Below, one piece after another: positions 26,794-36,802 of a stretch of DNA of 43,220 nucleotides. This stretch comes from Marivirga sp. (GTDB taxonomy: Bacteria > Bacteroidota > Bacteroidia > Cytophagales > Cyclobacteriaceae), in assembly GCF_024636815.1 (NCBI RefSeq), contig NZ_JAGXGF010000227.1, positions 1-43,220 on the forward strand. The letters run 5' to 3'. Each line of letters begins with the position of its first letter. Position 1 is the stretch's first letter. A program made the translations under genes and the position numbers. The notes under the pieces were generated by a model. The model made no database searches, was not told the DNA's origin, and was given only the letters and a program-made list of their open reading frames with translations.

Positions 26794-27294
26794 ATGGCAG
26801 AAGTAACATTAGGCGGAAACCCGTCAAACACAATAGCAGATTTACCATCAAAAGGACAAAAGGCACCTGATTTCAAATTGATTAAAACCGATATGTCAGA
26901 AGTCTCTCTTTCAGATTATAAAGGAAAGAATGTGGTTTTAAATATTTTTCCTAGCGTTGATACAAAAGTTTGTGCCATGTCTGTAAGGGAATTTAATGAA
27001 AAGGCTGCTTCATTAGATAATACAGTGGTTTTATGTATTTCAAAAGATTTGCCTTTTGCACAAGCAAGATTTTGTGGTGCAGAAGGAATTGAAAATGCTA
27101 TTCCAGTTTCTAATTTCAGAAATGATAGTTTTGGTAAAGATTACGGAGTAGAGTTGGTCGATGGTGGATTTAAAGGTCTAAATGCTAGAGCAGTGGTAGT
27201 TGTAAGCCCAAATGGAGAAGTTATTTATAATCAATTAGTGCCAGAGATTGGCAATGAACCTGATTACGAAAAAGCTTTGGAGGTTGTTAAATAA
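26794..27294 (+). CDS. tpx: Thiol peroxidase (Tpx)
   Basis: GQKAPDFKLIKTDMSEVSLSDYKGKNVVLNIFPSVDTKVCAMSVREFN and ISKDLPFAQARFCGAEGIENAIPVSNFR (both Cys present). Confidence 0.95.
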   Translation: MAEVTLGGNPSNTIADLPSKGQKAPDFKLIKTDMSEVSLSDYKGKNVVLNIFPSVDTKVCAMSVREFNEKAASLDNTVVLCISKDLPFAQARFCGAEGIENAIPVSNFRNDSFGKDYGVELVDGGFKGLNARAVVVVSPNGEVIYNQLVPEIGNEPDYEKALEVVK

Positions 27295-27304
27295 TTTTTT
27301 TAAA

Positions 27305-27340
27305 AAAAAGCCTCAGAATAATGAAAGTCTGAGGCTTTTT
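27305..27340. terminator. Bidirectional terminator
   Basis: AAAAAGCCTCAGA-ataatgaaag-TCTGAGGCTTTTT between convergent genes. Confidence 0.85.
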
Positions 27341-27357
27341 AAACTAGTGAAAGAAAT

Positions 27358-28335
27358 TTATTCTTCCATTACAATTGAAAATTCAATTTGACCATTTTCT
27401 CCGTCACCAGGAGTGATAGATTCTACTAATAACAATCCTTTCTTAGCTCCGCCATTCTTAGAACCGTCAGTTTCAAAAGCTAAAACATCACCTATTGCAA
27501 GATTTGTAATTCTACCATCAGAGTTTCCTGATGTTCCATTTTCAAATGCTTCTGAAATGAAGCTTAAGTTTGCCTCATTGAATTGAGATTGAGTTACGGT
27601 AGTTGCCTTTATTAAAGTGTTATTTCTAACTCCCCATGCACTTTGCCCATAATCAAATGGATAATTAGCCGGGGAAGCTATAGTAGCTTCAGTTTGTGCA
27701 GTACCTGACCCATAAAAATATCCAAAATCAATGTTAGCCGATAGTGGCTCAGTACTTCCGTTGATCTGCGCCATTGAATATGTTTGACCTGTATTGGTAC
27801 TGAAAAATGTTTGTGAGCTTTTACTTGATGTTGTTCCATCAGCATCCTGCAATGGGGCAGCTAACAATATTGCACTGAAATTAATTAGTGGAGATTCGCT
27901 TATTGCTAAATCTAAAGTGCCTTCTCCAAATCTTCCATCTTCATCTTCCATCACAACTGTAAATGTTAAGGTCTCATTAGCAAATTCCACTGGAATAGTA
28001 AACCCATCAATGCTAAAACTTCCTTCTGTCTCTCCTGCTACTCCAAAAGCATTTAAATCAATAACATTGTCAGAGATTCCATTTGCATTTAAGGTAACTG
28101 TAGCAGTTTCTGTTTCTGCATCTATGGTTGCGCCAACTACAGCTGCGTCAGCTGTAAAATCAACAACTAGGTTAATAACATCTCCTGCCATATATGTATC
28201 TTGTGCGGTTTCAACTGATAAACTAACATTTGGTGCGCTTTCTACAGGTGTTTCATCTCCTGTAGAATCACAGGCAGTAAAAACAAATAAACTGGCTACT
28301 GCAAACAATAGTCCATTTTTCAAAAATTTCTTCAT
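27358..28335 (-). CDS. Secreted lipoprotein of unknown function
   Basis: Signal with lipobox VFTACDS; Thr/Ser/Asp-rich beta-type sequence. Confidence 0.65.
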   Translation of the reverse strand: MKKFLKNGLLFAVASLFVFTACDSTGDETPVESAPNVSLSVETAQDTYMAGDVINLVVDFTADAAVVGATIDAETETATVTLNANGISDNVIDLNAFGVAGETEGSFSIDGFTIPVEFANETLTFTVVMEDEDGRFGEGTLDLAISESPLINFSAILLAAPLQDADGTTSSKSSQTFFSTNTGQTYSMAQINGSTEPLSANIDFGYFYGSGTAQTEATIASPANYPFDYGQSAWGVRNNTLIKATTVTQSQFNEANLSFISEAFENGTSGNSDGRITNLAIGDVLAFETDGSKNGGAKKGLLLVESITPGDGENGQIEFSIVMEE

Positions 28336-28747
28336 AATTCAGTTCTTTAAATAATATAAAAATAAAATAGTATATTTATGCCGGAATTTATTTGACCGGG
28401 TAGTTTAAAGACCCATTTTGATGGCATAAGGTTGTCTTAAAACTGAAAAATATTTAGTTTGCCTAGTTTTTTCTTGATTCTGGTAATTTTTTCTTAAATT
28501 TAATCTACTAGATCTTTTACGTAAGTTCCTAAAAGTTAATATATTAGCAGTCGATAGTTTGAGTGAAAGCTTAACTATATGTAATAAAAAAAATATTTTT
28601 TAGGTATTTCAATTAATTTATATAACTTTATTGATAGAATTTTAAGGAATTAATTTTAACTTGCTTAAAGTTTTATTGTACTTTTATAAAGTATTATTAA
28701 TATTTCGCATTAGAAAACTAAATTTACCATCACTAAAAAACTGAATT

Positions 28748-29515
28748 ATGGCAGAGAATAACCAAAGCATCTTTGACATGATAAACCAATACGGACCTTA
28801 CGTTGGTATGGTCATCATTGGGGTAGCCGTCTTACTTGTTTTACTTTATTATTTAAGGTTAGGAACCTTAAGTGAATTTAAGCAAAAGTATGATTACATT
28901 AACAAAAACGAAATTGATGTTTTATGGCGATCTGCTGTAATTATATTAATTGGCGCTGTTATTTGGGTTAATTCCCTCTTTGGTGAAACTGAATTTTTAT
29001 GGTTAGCTGTAAAAGTTTTTGTTTCTGGTATGTTGGCTCTTATCATTGGTGTAATCGTTCAAAATGTATTAAGATTTTATTTTCCTTTCTACATTGAAAA
29101 ACGCCTTAAAAAATTACGTTATACACCAAGGGTTTCACCAAAAACAGGTAAACCAATGAAATTATTAAGTGAGGAAGAAGAAGATGTATACCTGGATGAA
29201 GGTATGCAGGCTGAAGAAGATATTTTCTCTGTAGATTATGATGTATGGGTGGATGAAGAGACTGGCTATACTAAAATTGAGAAATATTCAGGTCACTTAC
29301 ATGCATTACAGTGCTCTGAATGTAATTATCAAACTTTAAAAGTAGTAAAAGAGGAAATAATTAAATCTCCTACTATAGATGAAGATGGGGAATTGATGAA
29401 ATACTTCAAATGTTCTTACTGTGGGCATAAGGCCAGAAAAACTTTCCATATTGCAAAGTTGAGAGAGCCAAACCCTGAAACATCAACTTCAGATAGTTCT
29501 TCAGCCTCGGCATAA
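28748..29515 (+). CDS. Membrane protein with C-terminal zinc-ribbon-like Cys pairs
   Basis: Three hydrophobic helices, then CSECNYQT ... CSYCGHKARKTF. Confidence 0.65.
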   Translation: MAENNQSIFDMINQYGPYVGMVIIGVAVLLVLLYYLRLGTLSEFKQKYDYINKNEIDVLWRSAVIILIGAVIWVNSLFGETEFLWLAVKVFVSGMLALIIGVIVQNVLRFYFPFYIEKRLKKLRYTPRVSPKTGKPMKLLSEEEEDVYLDEGMQAEEDIFSVDYDVWVDEETGYTKIEKYSGHLHALQCSECNYQTLKVVKEEIIKSPTIDEDGELMKYFKCSYCGHKARKTFHIAKLREPNPETSTSDSSSASA

Positions 29516-29534
29516 GAATATTGTACTTAAATTT

Positions 29535-29570
29535 AAAAAAGCCAATCAGGTTATTTGATTGGCTTTTTTT
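29535..29570. terminator. Bidirectional terminator
   Basis: AAAAAAGCCAATCA-ggttatt-TGATTGGCTTTTTTT between convergent genes. Confidence 0.85.
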
Positions 29571-29578
29571 ATGCCTGT

Positions 29579-31018
29579 TTAATATTGTATGCAAATATTC
29601 TTGGGCTCAGTAAAAAATCTTAGAGCCTCCAGTCCCCCTTCTCTACCTAATCCACTATTTTTCATTCCTCCAAATGGAGTTCTCAAATCCCGATTCATCC
29701 AGCAATTAACCCAAACTATGCCAGTTTCAATTTGATTCCCTATTCGGTGTGCTCTTGATAAGTCGCTTGTCCAGATGCTGGATGCTAAACCATATTCATT
29801 TTGATTTGCTAATGAAAGAGCCTCTTGTTCATTTTTAAAAACATTTAAACTCACAACTGGACCAAAAATTTCTTCTTGATTTGTTCTGCAATGATTAGAT
29901 AAATTTTCAAAAACATGTGGTCTTAAAAAATATCCGTTTTTAGTATGTTCGTTTAACTCTATAGTCTCATCTCCGCATAACAAACTTCCTCCTTCTTCTT
30001 TAGCTAATGCTATATAGCTTTTCACTTTTTCCAAATGCTGTGCAGATACCAGAGCTCCCATATTGTTGGAGTTATCTGAAGGGCTGCCTACTTTTAAAGC
30101 TTTTACTTTTTGAATGAATTTTGCTTTAAAGTCTTCATAAATAGAGTCTTCAATATAAATACGAGATGCGCACAGACAGATTTCTCCCTGATTAGTAAAG
30201 GATGCTCGAACTAAACCTTCAACTGTTTTATCCAGGTCGCAATCACCAAATACTAAAGCAGGGTTTTTACCGCCTAATTCCAGCGAAACTTTACGAAACA
30301 TTGGCGCTGAAATCTCAGCTATCTTTCGTCCTGTTGCAGTTCCACCCGTAAAGGATACCGCTTTAATTCTTTTGTTTTGCACTATGGCATTTCCAATATC
30401 TGGGCCAGTGCCATGAAGGATATTCAAAACTCCTTTTGGTAAACCAGCTTCTATGCATATTTTACTAAATAAATAAGCCGTGTAGGGTGTGATTTCAGAT
30501 GGCTTTGCGATAACACAGTTTCCGCTTGCAAGTGCAGGAGCTATTTTCCAGGTGAAAAGATAAAGCGGTAAATTCCAGGGTGAAATACAAGCTACTACTC
30601 CGAGGGGTTTTCTTAATGTATAATTAATAGAATCCTTTCCGGCATGTGATTCACTGCTAAATTGGGTGATAGCATGTGCGAAAAACTCCATGTTTGAACT
30701 TGCTCTGGGAATATCTACAGTCCTGGCTAATTGAACTGGTTTACCAGTATCTTTGCTCTCTGCTTCCGCTAGGTCTTCAAGATTTTCTTTGATGAGGTCG
30801 GAAATTTTGATCAAATAGTCTGCTCTATCTTTTGCCGATAATTCGCTCCATTCAGGGTATGCTTTTTCTGCTGAAGCTAATGCATATTTTAAATCTTCTT
30901 CATCAGAAAGAGGGATTTGGTCAAATGCTTCAGCTGTAGCTGGATTAATATCATCTATATATTTAGCTGAATGTGGAGGAATTAACTCTCCGTTGATGTA
31001 ATTGGCTATTATTTCCAT
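29579..31018 (-). CDS. Aldehyde dehydrogenase, probably 2-aminomuconic 6-semialdehyde dehydrogenase
   Basis: ALDH motifs (SPWNLPLYLFTWKIAPALASGNCVIAKPSE, FTGGTATG, ELGGKNPALVF, NQGEICLCASR); location in the kynurenine cluster suggests the substrate. Confidence 0.88.
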   Translation of the reverse strand: MEIIANYINGELIPPHSAKYIDDINPATAEAFDQIPLSDEEDLKYALASAEKAYPEWSELSAKDRADYLIKISDLIKENLEDLAEAESKDTGKPVQLARTVDIPRASSNMEFFAHAITQFSSESHAGKDSINYTLRKPLGVVACISPWNLPLYLFTWKIAPALASGNCVIAKPSEITPYTAYLFSKICIEAGLPKGVLNILHGTGPDIGNAIVQNKRIKAVSFTGGTATGRKIAEISAPMFRKVSLELGGKNPALVFGDCDLDKTVEGLVRASFTNQGEICLCASRIYIEDSIYEDFKAKFIQKVKALKVGSPSDNSNNMGALVSAQHLEKVKSYIALAKEEGGSLLCGDETIELNEHTKNGYFLRPHVFENLSNHCRTNQEEIFGPVVSLNVFKNEQEALSLANQNEYGLASSIWTSDLSRAHRIGNQIETGIVWVNCWMNRDLRTPFGGMKNSGLGREGGLEALRFFTEPKNICIQY

Positions 31019-31019
31019 A

Positions 31020-31802
31020 TCAGATACAATCTAATCGCCCTCCATCAATGGGTAAATTTACCCCGTTGATATAGGATGCTTTTTCTGAAGCTAAAAATAA
31101 TACTGCATTTGCTACTTCATGTGGTTCAGCAAATCTCCCCGCAGGAATTTTAGATTGCATTTCTTTACTCACTTCATCTAGGCTTTTTCCACTTGATTTG
31201 CTTTTACTTTGTATCAATCCTTCCAATCTACCTGTCATGGTAGCCCCTGGTAAAATATTATTCACTGTAATGCCAAACGGCCCTAATTCATTTGAAATGG
31301 TCTTGGACCAACTTGCGACTGCACCTCTAATGGTATTAGATATTCCTAAATTAGGAATAGGCTGACGAACGGAAGTAGAGATGATATTGATAATTCTTCC
31401 GTATTCTTCGCTTTTCATTTTAGGAATTACAGCCTGTGCCAAATATTGATTGCAAATCAAATGTTGTTGAAATGCAATCATATAATCTTTTCCTAATGCC
31501 TCATGAGCTTGTCCTGGACTGGGCCCTCCAGTATTATTGATTAAGATATCTACTTGATGTTTCGCGCAATACTCTAAAGCTATATCCCTTAATGACTCAG
31601 GGTGACAATAATCGGCCACTAAAATATGATGATCTTGTTTTTTATTTGGTAATTCATTCTGAGTTGATTCCAATTTTGCTTGATCTCTTGCAATAAGCGT
31701 AATATTTGCTCCTTCTTGTGCAAAAGCTTGGGCAATAGCCTTACCTATTCCTGCCGTACTTCCGCCAACCATTACTCTTTTTCCTGATAAATTTAAATCC
31801 AT
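31020..31802 (-). CDS. SDR family oxidoreductase
   Basis: GSTAGIGKAIAQAFA, NNTGGP, C-terminal SEKASYINGVNLPIDGG. Confidence 0.92.
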   Translation of the reverse strand: MDLNLSGKRVMVGGSTAGIGKAIAQAFAQEGANITLIARDQAKLESTQNELPNKKQDHHILVADYCHPESLRDIALEYCAKHQVDILINNTGGPSPGQAHEALGKDYMIAFQQHLICNQYLAQAVIPKMKSEEYGRIINIISTSVRQPIPNLGISNTIRGAVASWSKTISNELGPFGITVNNILPGATMTGRLEGLIQSKSKSSGKSLDEVSKEMQSKIPAGRFAEPHEVANAVLFLASEKASYINGVNLPIDGGRLDCI

Positions 31803-31818
31803 TTCAATTATTTTTTTA

Positions 31819-31831
31819 GATGATTATCATC
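31819..31831. promoter_or_regulatory. Palindrome GATGATTATCATC in the divergent intergenic region
   Basis: Perfect odd palindrome between the SDR start (31802) and HAAO start (31948). Confidence 0.35.
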
Positions 31832-31947
31832 AATTGTAAATATTATATTTCTGATTTTAAACTCCGTCTTAATTTCACTAAATTTAGAAGATTAACAAAA
31901 TCAATTTACATATAAGACTGTTATAAGCTTTATTAAACTGACTAAAG

Positions 31948-32478
31948 ATGGCTATAAAGAGACCTTTTAATTTAACAAAATGGGTGGAGGAAAACAGGGA
32001 TTTGTTAAAACCACCGGTCGGAAATAAAAATTTATATAAAGAGGCTGATGATTATATTGTTATGATAGTGGGTGGCCCGAATGCCCGCAAAGATTATCAT
32101 TATAATGAGGCAGAGGAACTTTTTTATCAATTGGAAGGAGAGATTTCCGTTAAAATTCAGGAAGATGGTAAAGCAGTTACCATGGATTTAGGTCCTGGCG
32201 ATATGTTTTTGTGTCCTGCTAATACTCCCCATAGCCCAATCCGGAAAGAAGGTTCTATTGGTTTGGTAGTGGAAAGAGTAAGAAAAGGAACTGATATGAA
32301 AGACGGGTTATTATGGTTTTGCGACAACTGTAATCACAAATTGCATGAAACTTATTTCCCTTTGGTTGATATTGAAAAGGATTTTATACCACGGTTTAAA
32401 GAGTTTTACGCTTCAGAGAAATTGCGCACATGCGATAATTGTGGGCATGTTATGGAAACAGATCCAAGATTTGTATAA
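31948..32478 (+). CDS. nbaC: 3-hydroxyanthranilate 3,4-dioxygenase
   Basis: Cupin PFNLTKWVEENRDLLKPPVGNKNLY, DYHYNEAEELFYQLEGE, FLCPANTPHSP, VVERVR; C-terminal CDNCNHKLHE/CDNCGH rubredoxin-like site. Confidence 0.96.
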   Translation: MAIKRPFNLTKWVEENRDLLKPPVGNKNLYKEADDYIVMIVGGPNARKDYHYNEAEELFYQLEGEISVKIQEDGKAVTMDLGPGDMFLCPANTPHSPIRKEGSIGLVVERVRKGTDMKDGLLWFCDNCNHKLHETYFPLVDIEKDFIPRFKEFYASEKLRTCDNCGHVMETDPRFV

Positions 32479-33528
32479 ATGGAAAAAGTAGCAGAAATAG
32501 CGACAAAAAGACCTTTAAAAGTCGATATACATACGCATATTTTGCCTAAAAACTGGCCTGATTTGCATGAGCGATATGGTTATGGTGGCTTTATTCGCCT
32601 GGAGCATCACAAACCCTGTTGTGCCCGCATGATGATGGATGACAAGTTTTTTAGAGAAGTTGAAGATAATTGCTGGGACCCTAAAACTCGTATGCATGAA
32701 TGCGAACAGCACAATGTGGATGTCCAGGTTTTATCTACTGTTCCGGTAATGTTCAGTTATTGGGCAAAGCCTCAAGATGCGCTTGATTTATCCATGATGC
32801 TCAATGATCATATTGCAGGGATAGTTGATAAATATCCTGATAGATTTATTGGTTTAGGAACTTTACCCATGCAAGCTCCCGATTTGGCAATTAAAGAATT
32901 AGAGCGATGTGTTAAGGATTTAGGTTTGGCTGGTGTTCAAATTGGAACTCACATAAATGATTGGAATTTAGAAGCTCCAGAAGTGTTTGCAGTATTTGAA
33001 GCAGCCCAAGATTTAGGAGCATCTATATTTGTGCATCCTTGGGATATGATGGGTAAAGAACAAATGCCAAAGTACTGGCTTCCATGGTTAGTAGGCATGC
33101 CTGCAGAAACATCAAGAGCGATTTGCTCTATGATTTTCGGAGGGGTATTCGAAAAGCTTCCTGATTTAAAAGTAGCTTTTGCGCATGGAGGAGGTTCTTT
33201 TCCTGCAACAATCGGTCGCATTGGTCATGGTTTTGATGTCCGTCCTGATTTATGTGCAATTGATAATCCACACCACCCTAGTAAATATTTAAAGAAATTT
33301 TATGTGGATTCTTTAGTTCATGATCCTTCTACTTTAGAATATTTAATTAAAACCATGGGGGAAGATTTTATTGCTTTAGGAACAGATTACCCTTTTCCTT
33401 TGGGAGAATTGGAGCCTGGGAAAATTATTGAGGAAAGTGATTTCTCCAATGAACTAAAAGCAAAACTACTCGGAAAAAATGCTTTAAAATGGTTGGGTTT
33501 ACATCAGGAAGAATATGCAGGGCATTGA
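32479..33528 (+). CDS. 2-amino-3-carboxymuconate-6-semialdehyde decarboxylase (ACMSD)
   Basis: KVDIHTHILPKNWPDL, HNVDVQVLSTVPVMFSYWAKP, FVHPWDM, FAHGGGSFPATIGRIGHGF, LGTDYPFPLGE. Confidence 0.95.
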   Translation: MEKVAEIATKRPLKVDIHTHILPKNWPDLHERYGYGGFIRLEHHKPCCARMMMDDKFFREVEDNCWDPKTRMHECEQHNVDVQVLSTVPVMFSYWAKPQDALDLSMMLNDHIAGIVDKYPDRFIGLGTLPMQAPDLAIKELERCVKDLGLAGVQIGTHINDWNLEAPEVFAVFEAAQDLGASIFVHPWDMMGKEQMPKYWLPWLVGMPAETSRAICSMIFGGVFEKLPDLKVAFAHGGGSFPATIGRIGHGFDVRPDLCAIDNPHHPSKYLKKFYVDSLVHDPSTLEYLIKTMGEDFIALGTDYPFPLGELEPGKIIEESDFSNELKAKLLGKNALKWLGLHQEEYAGH

Positions 33529-33997
33529 GCAAGAATTTTTCATTGATACTAAGATTGGGAAACTCTTAATTGGGGTTTCTCAAAATAAAATTGCCAAAAT
33601 CTCATTTAATCAGCCTAATAATAGTCTTAAAGGTGTTAAGCCAAAAGTAGTGACTAATTTGGAAAACCAATTATTAGAATATTTTAATGGTCATAGGAAA
33701 ACATTCCAGATAGAATATTCTTTAAAAGGAACAGAATTTCAGAAAGAAGTGTGGCAAAAATTGCTAGATATTCCCTTCGGAAGAACCATGAGCTACGGTA
33801 AATTAGCAGCTCAATTGGGAGATGTTAAAAAAATTAGAGCTGTAGCCAATGCAGTTGGTAAAAACCCAATTCCAATTGTAATTCCTTGCCATAGAGTGGT
33901 GGGGATGCACGGTAATTTAACTGGTTATATTGGTGGTTTGTCAAACAAAAAATTTCTTATCGAATTAGAATCTAATAAACAATTGGGATTATTTTAA
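33515..33997 (+). CDS. Methylated-DNA--[protein]-cysteine S-methyltransferase
   Basis: RAVANAVGKNPIPIVIPCHRVVG active-site motif; overlaps the ACMSD 3' end by 14 nt. Confidence 0.95.
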   Translation: MQGIEQEFFIDTKIGKLLIGVSQNKIAKISFNQPNNSLKGVKPKVVTNLENQLLEYFNGHRKTFQIEYSLKGTEFQKEVWQKLLDIPFGRTMSYGKLAAQLGDVKKIRAVANAVGKNPIPIVIPCHRVVGMHGNLTGYIGGLSNKKFLIELESNKQLGLF

Positions 33998-34081
33998 ATA
34001 GGATATTAAATCAGAGAACTTGGTAGTCGGCACCAAATTTAATTTTAGAATTCATAAAACTACTTTACATTAATATATAGA

Positions 34082-35392
34082 ATGACAGAGAATTATCAGA
34101 ATACATTAGAATACGCACAAAAAATGGATCAACAAGATCCTTTGAATAAATATAGAAATGAATTTCACATTCCGGTCATTGATGGTCAGCAAGTAATTTA
34201 CTATACCGGAAATTCTTTAGGCCTCCAACCTAAAAGAACTCGCTCTTTTATTGAAAAAGAAATGAAAGACTGGGAGCTTTTCGGGGTAGAAGGTCATTTT
34301 AATAAGAAAAAAGAAAATATTTGGTATAAATATCATGAATACGGAAAAGAAGCAATAGCAGAAATAGTTGGGGCTAAGCCAATAGAGGTAGTTCCCATGA
34401 ATAATCTGACAGTTAATCTTCATCTTCTTCTGGTCTCTTTTTACAGACCTACAGCCGAAAAATTTAAAATTATAGTTGAAAAAGGTGCTTTTCCATCTGA
34501 TCAATATGTTTTTGAATCCCAATTGAATTTCCATGCTTATCATGGAGGCCAAAAATTATTTGATCCTGAGGAGGCGTTAATAGAAATTGCCCCTAGAGCA
34601 GGAGAAGATACTTTGAGAACTGAAGATATTATAGCTACTATAGAAGAGCACCAAAATGAACTTTGTTTGGTGATGATGGGCGGCTTGCAATACTATACGG
34701 GTCAATTTTTCGACTTAGAAAGAATTACAAGAGCAGCACATAAGGTAGGGGCTTATGCTGGTTTTGATCTAGCGCATGCTGCTGGAAATATAGAATTGAA
34801 GCTGCATGATTGGGATGTTGATTTTGCTTCCTGGTGCACCTATAAATATTTAAATTCAGGACCGGGGAATGTTTCTGGTGTCTATGTTCATGAGCGTTTT
34901 GCAAAGGATAAAAGTTTGCCTCGATTTGCAGGTTGGTGGGGACATGATGAAGCTGAGCGCTTTAAAATGCAAAAAGGATTTATCCCAATGGAAGGTGCAG
35001 ACGGATGGCAATTGAGTAATACCAATGTGCTAGGACATGCAGCTCATTATGCTTCTTTAGAAATATTTAAGGAGGTTGGAATGAAGGCACTAAGGAAGAA
35101 GAGTGTTTTGTTGACGGGTTATCTTGAATTTTTAATCAATGAATTTAATAAGGAAGAAAAGATATTCGAAATTCTTACACCAAAAGAGCCTGAAAACAGA
35201 GGAAGTCAATTATCCTTATATTTATTGAAATATGGAAAACCTTTGTTCGATGAGTTAATGAAAAGAGGAGTGCTGGGAGATTGGAGAGAACCAGATGTGA
35301 TTCGTTTAGCCCCAGTTCCTTTATACAACACATTTGAAGAGCAATACTTATTTATTGAAAAGCTAAGAGAAGCAGTAGAAGCCGTAAAATAA
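34082..35392 (+). CDS. kynU: Kynureninase
   Basis: YYTGNSLGLQPKRT, EVVPMNNLTVNLHLLLVSFYRP, DLAHAAGNIELKLHDWDVDFASWCTYKYLNSGPGNVSGVYVHE. Confidence 0.97.
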   Translation: MTENYQNTLEYAQKMDQQDPLNKYRNEFHIPVIDGQQVIYYTGNSLGLQPKRTRSFIEKEMKDWELFGVEGHFNKKKENIWYKYHEYGKEAIAEIVGAKPIEVVPMNNLTVNLHLLLVSFYRPTAEKFKIIVEKGAFPSDQYVFESQLNFHAYHGGQKLFDPEEALIEIAPRAGEDTLRTEDIIATIEEHQNELCLVMMGGLQYYTGQFFDLERITRAAHKVGAYAGFDLAHAAGNIELKLHDWDVDFASWCTYKYLNSGPGNVSGVYVHERFAKDKSLPRFAGWWGHDEAERFKMQKGFIPMEGADGWQLSNTNVLGHAAHYASLEIFKEVGMKALRKKSVLLTGYLEFLINEFNKEEKIFEILTPKEPENRGSQLSLYLLKYGKPLFDELMKRGVLGDWREPDVIRLAPVPLYNTFEEQYLFIEKLREAVEAVK

Positions 35393-35399
35393 ACTGATT

Positions 35400-36731
35400 T
35401 TGAAGAAAGAAATTAAACATATCGGAGTTTTAGGTGCAGGTTTAGTGGGAGCACTTTTAAGTATCTATTTAAGAAAAAGAGGGTATAAAGTAAGTCTTTA
35501 TGAAAAACGGGACGATATGCGGAAATCTTCTTCTGATTCAGGTCGATCCATCAATTTGGCTTTAAGCCGAAGAGGAATAAAAGCCTTGGAAGATATAGGG
35601 GTGATTGAGGAAGTCAAAAAGATTATGTTGCCTATGGAAGGTCGAATGATGCATAGTCAAGATGGTGAGCTTACTTTTCAGCCCTATGGAAAAGAAGGGC
35701 AATATATTAATTCTGTTTCCAGAGGGAATTTGAATAAGATATTGCTGAACAAAGCAGAAGCGACAGGAGTTGAAATCAAATTTGAGTATACTTGTCAAAA
35801 GGTAGATTTGGATGGTACTAGCGTGACTTTTAAAACTCCGGATGCCGAAAAAACCATGCAATTTGACTTGCTTTTCGGGTCGGATGGAGCGTACTCTCAG
35901 ATGCGACAGGCAATGTTGAAAAAGGATAGATTCAATTATGAGCAATATTACATTCCTCATGGTTATAAAGAATTAAGCATTCCACCCACTGAGGATGGTG
36001 ATTTTGCGATAGCTCCTAATGCATTACATATTTGGCCAAGGGGGCAATTCATGTTGATAGCATTGCCGAATTTAGATAAAAGTTTTACTTGCACATTATT
36101 TTTTCCTTTTGAAGGACAGCCCTCTTTTGAAAGTTTACAGACGCCTCAACAGGTATTGCAATTTTTCAAAAATACATTTCCAGATAGTTTAGCTCATTTA
36201 AAAAATATCCAAGATGAGTATTTTCAAAACCCAACTTCTTCTCTGGTGACTGTAAAATGTGAACCTTGGGTAAAAAATAATTGCGTTTTAATTGGTGATG
36301 CCGCCCATGCAATTGTACCCTTTTACGGACAAGGAATGAATGCTGGCTTTGAAGATTGCTGGGAACTCAATGTATTATTGGATAAGCATTCAGATGATTG
36401 GGAAAAGACTTTGGAGGAATATCAGTTATTGCGCAAAAAAGATGGAGATGCCATTGCGGATTTAGCTTTGCACAACTTTATTGAAATGCGAGATCTGGTG
36501 GCGGATGAAAAATTTCTGGTTCAAAAGAAAATTGAGGCCAAATTACATCATGAATTTCCTGAGAAATGGATGCCGTTATATTCTATGGTTACTTTTAGTG
36601 ACTTACGATATTCCGAAGCTTTTGAAATTGGGAAAAAACAACAGGCTATTATGGATGAAATAATGCAAAAACCTGATATTTTAGAAAACTGGGAAAGTGT
36701 TGATTTAAAGGAGATTGTGGACAGATTATAA
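35400..36731 (+). CDS. kmo: Kynurenine 3-monooxygenase (TTG start)
   Basis: GVLGAGLVGALLSIYLRKRGYKVSLYEKR, SGRSINLALSRRGIKAL, CVLIGDAAHAIVPFYGQGMNAGFEDC. Confidence 0.96.
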   Translation: MKKEIKHIGVLGAGLVGALLSIYLRKRGYKVSLYEKRDDMRKSSSDSGRSINLALSRRGIKALEDIGVIEEVKKIMLPMEGRMMHSQDGELTFQPYGKEGQYINSVSRGNLNKILLNKAEATGVEIKFEYTCQKVDLDGTSVTFKTPDAEKTMQFDLLFGSDGAYSQMRQAMLKKDRFNYEQYYIPHGYKELSIPPTEDGDFAIAPNALHIWPRGQFMLIALPNLDKSFTCTLFFPFEGQPSFESLQTPQQVLQFFKNTFPDSLAHLKNIQDEYFQNPTSSLVTVKCEPWVKNNCVLIGDAAHAIVPFYGQGMNAGFEDCWELNVLLDKHSDDWEKTLEEYQLLRKKDGDAIADLALHNFIEMRDLVADEKFLVQKKIEAKLHHEFPEKWMPLYSMVTFSDLRYSEAFEIGKKQQAIMDEIMQKPDILENWESVDLKEIVDRL

Positions 36732-36802
36732 GATTTGAGCTCTTTTATTTTAAACATAATTTATTTAATTCGTTTCTATTATAGAACAAAATTGTAATAG
36801 AA

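Noticed and set aside
27794-28354. 186-aa plus-strand ORF opposite the secreted lipoprotein
   Set aside because: Ser/Val/Lys-rich shadow ORF; the minus-strand gene has a clear signal peptide and lipobox.
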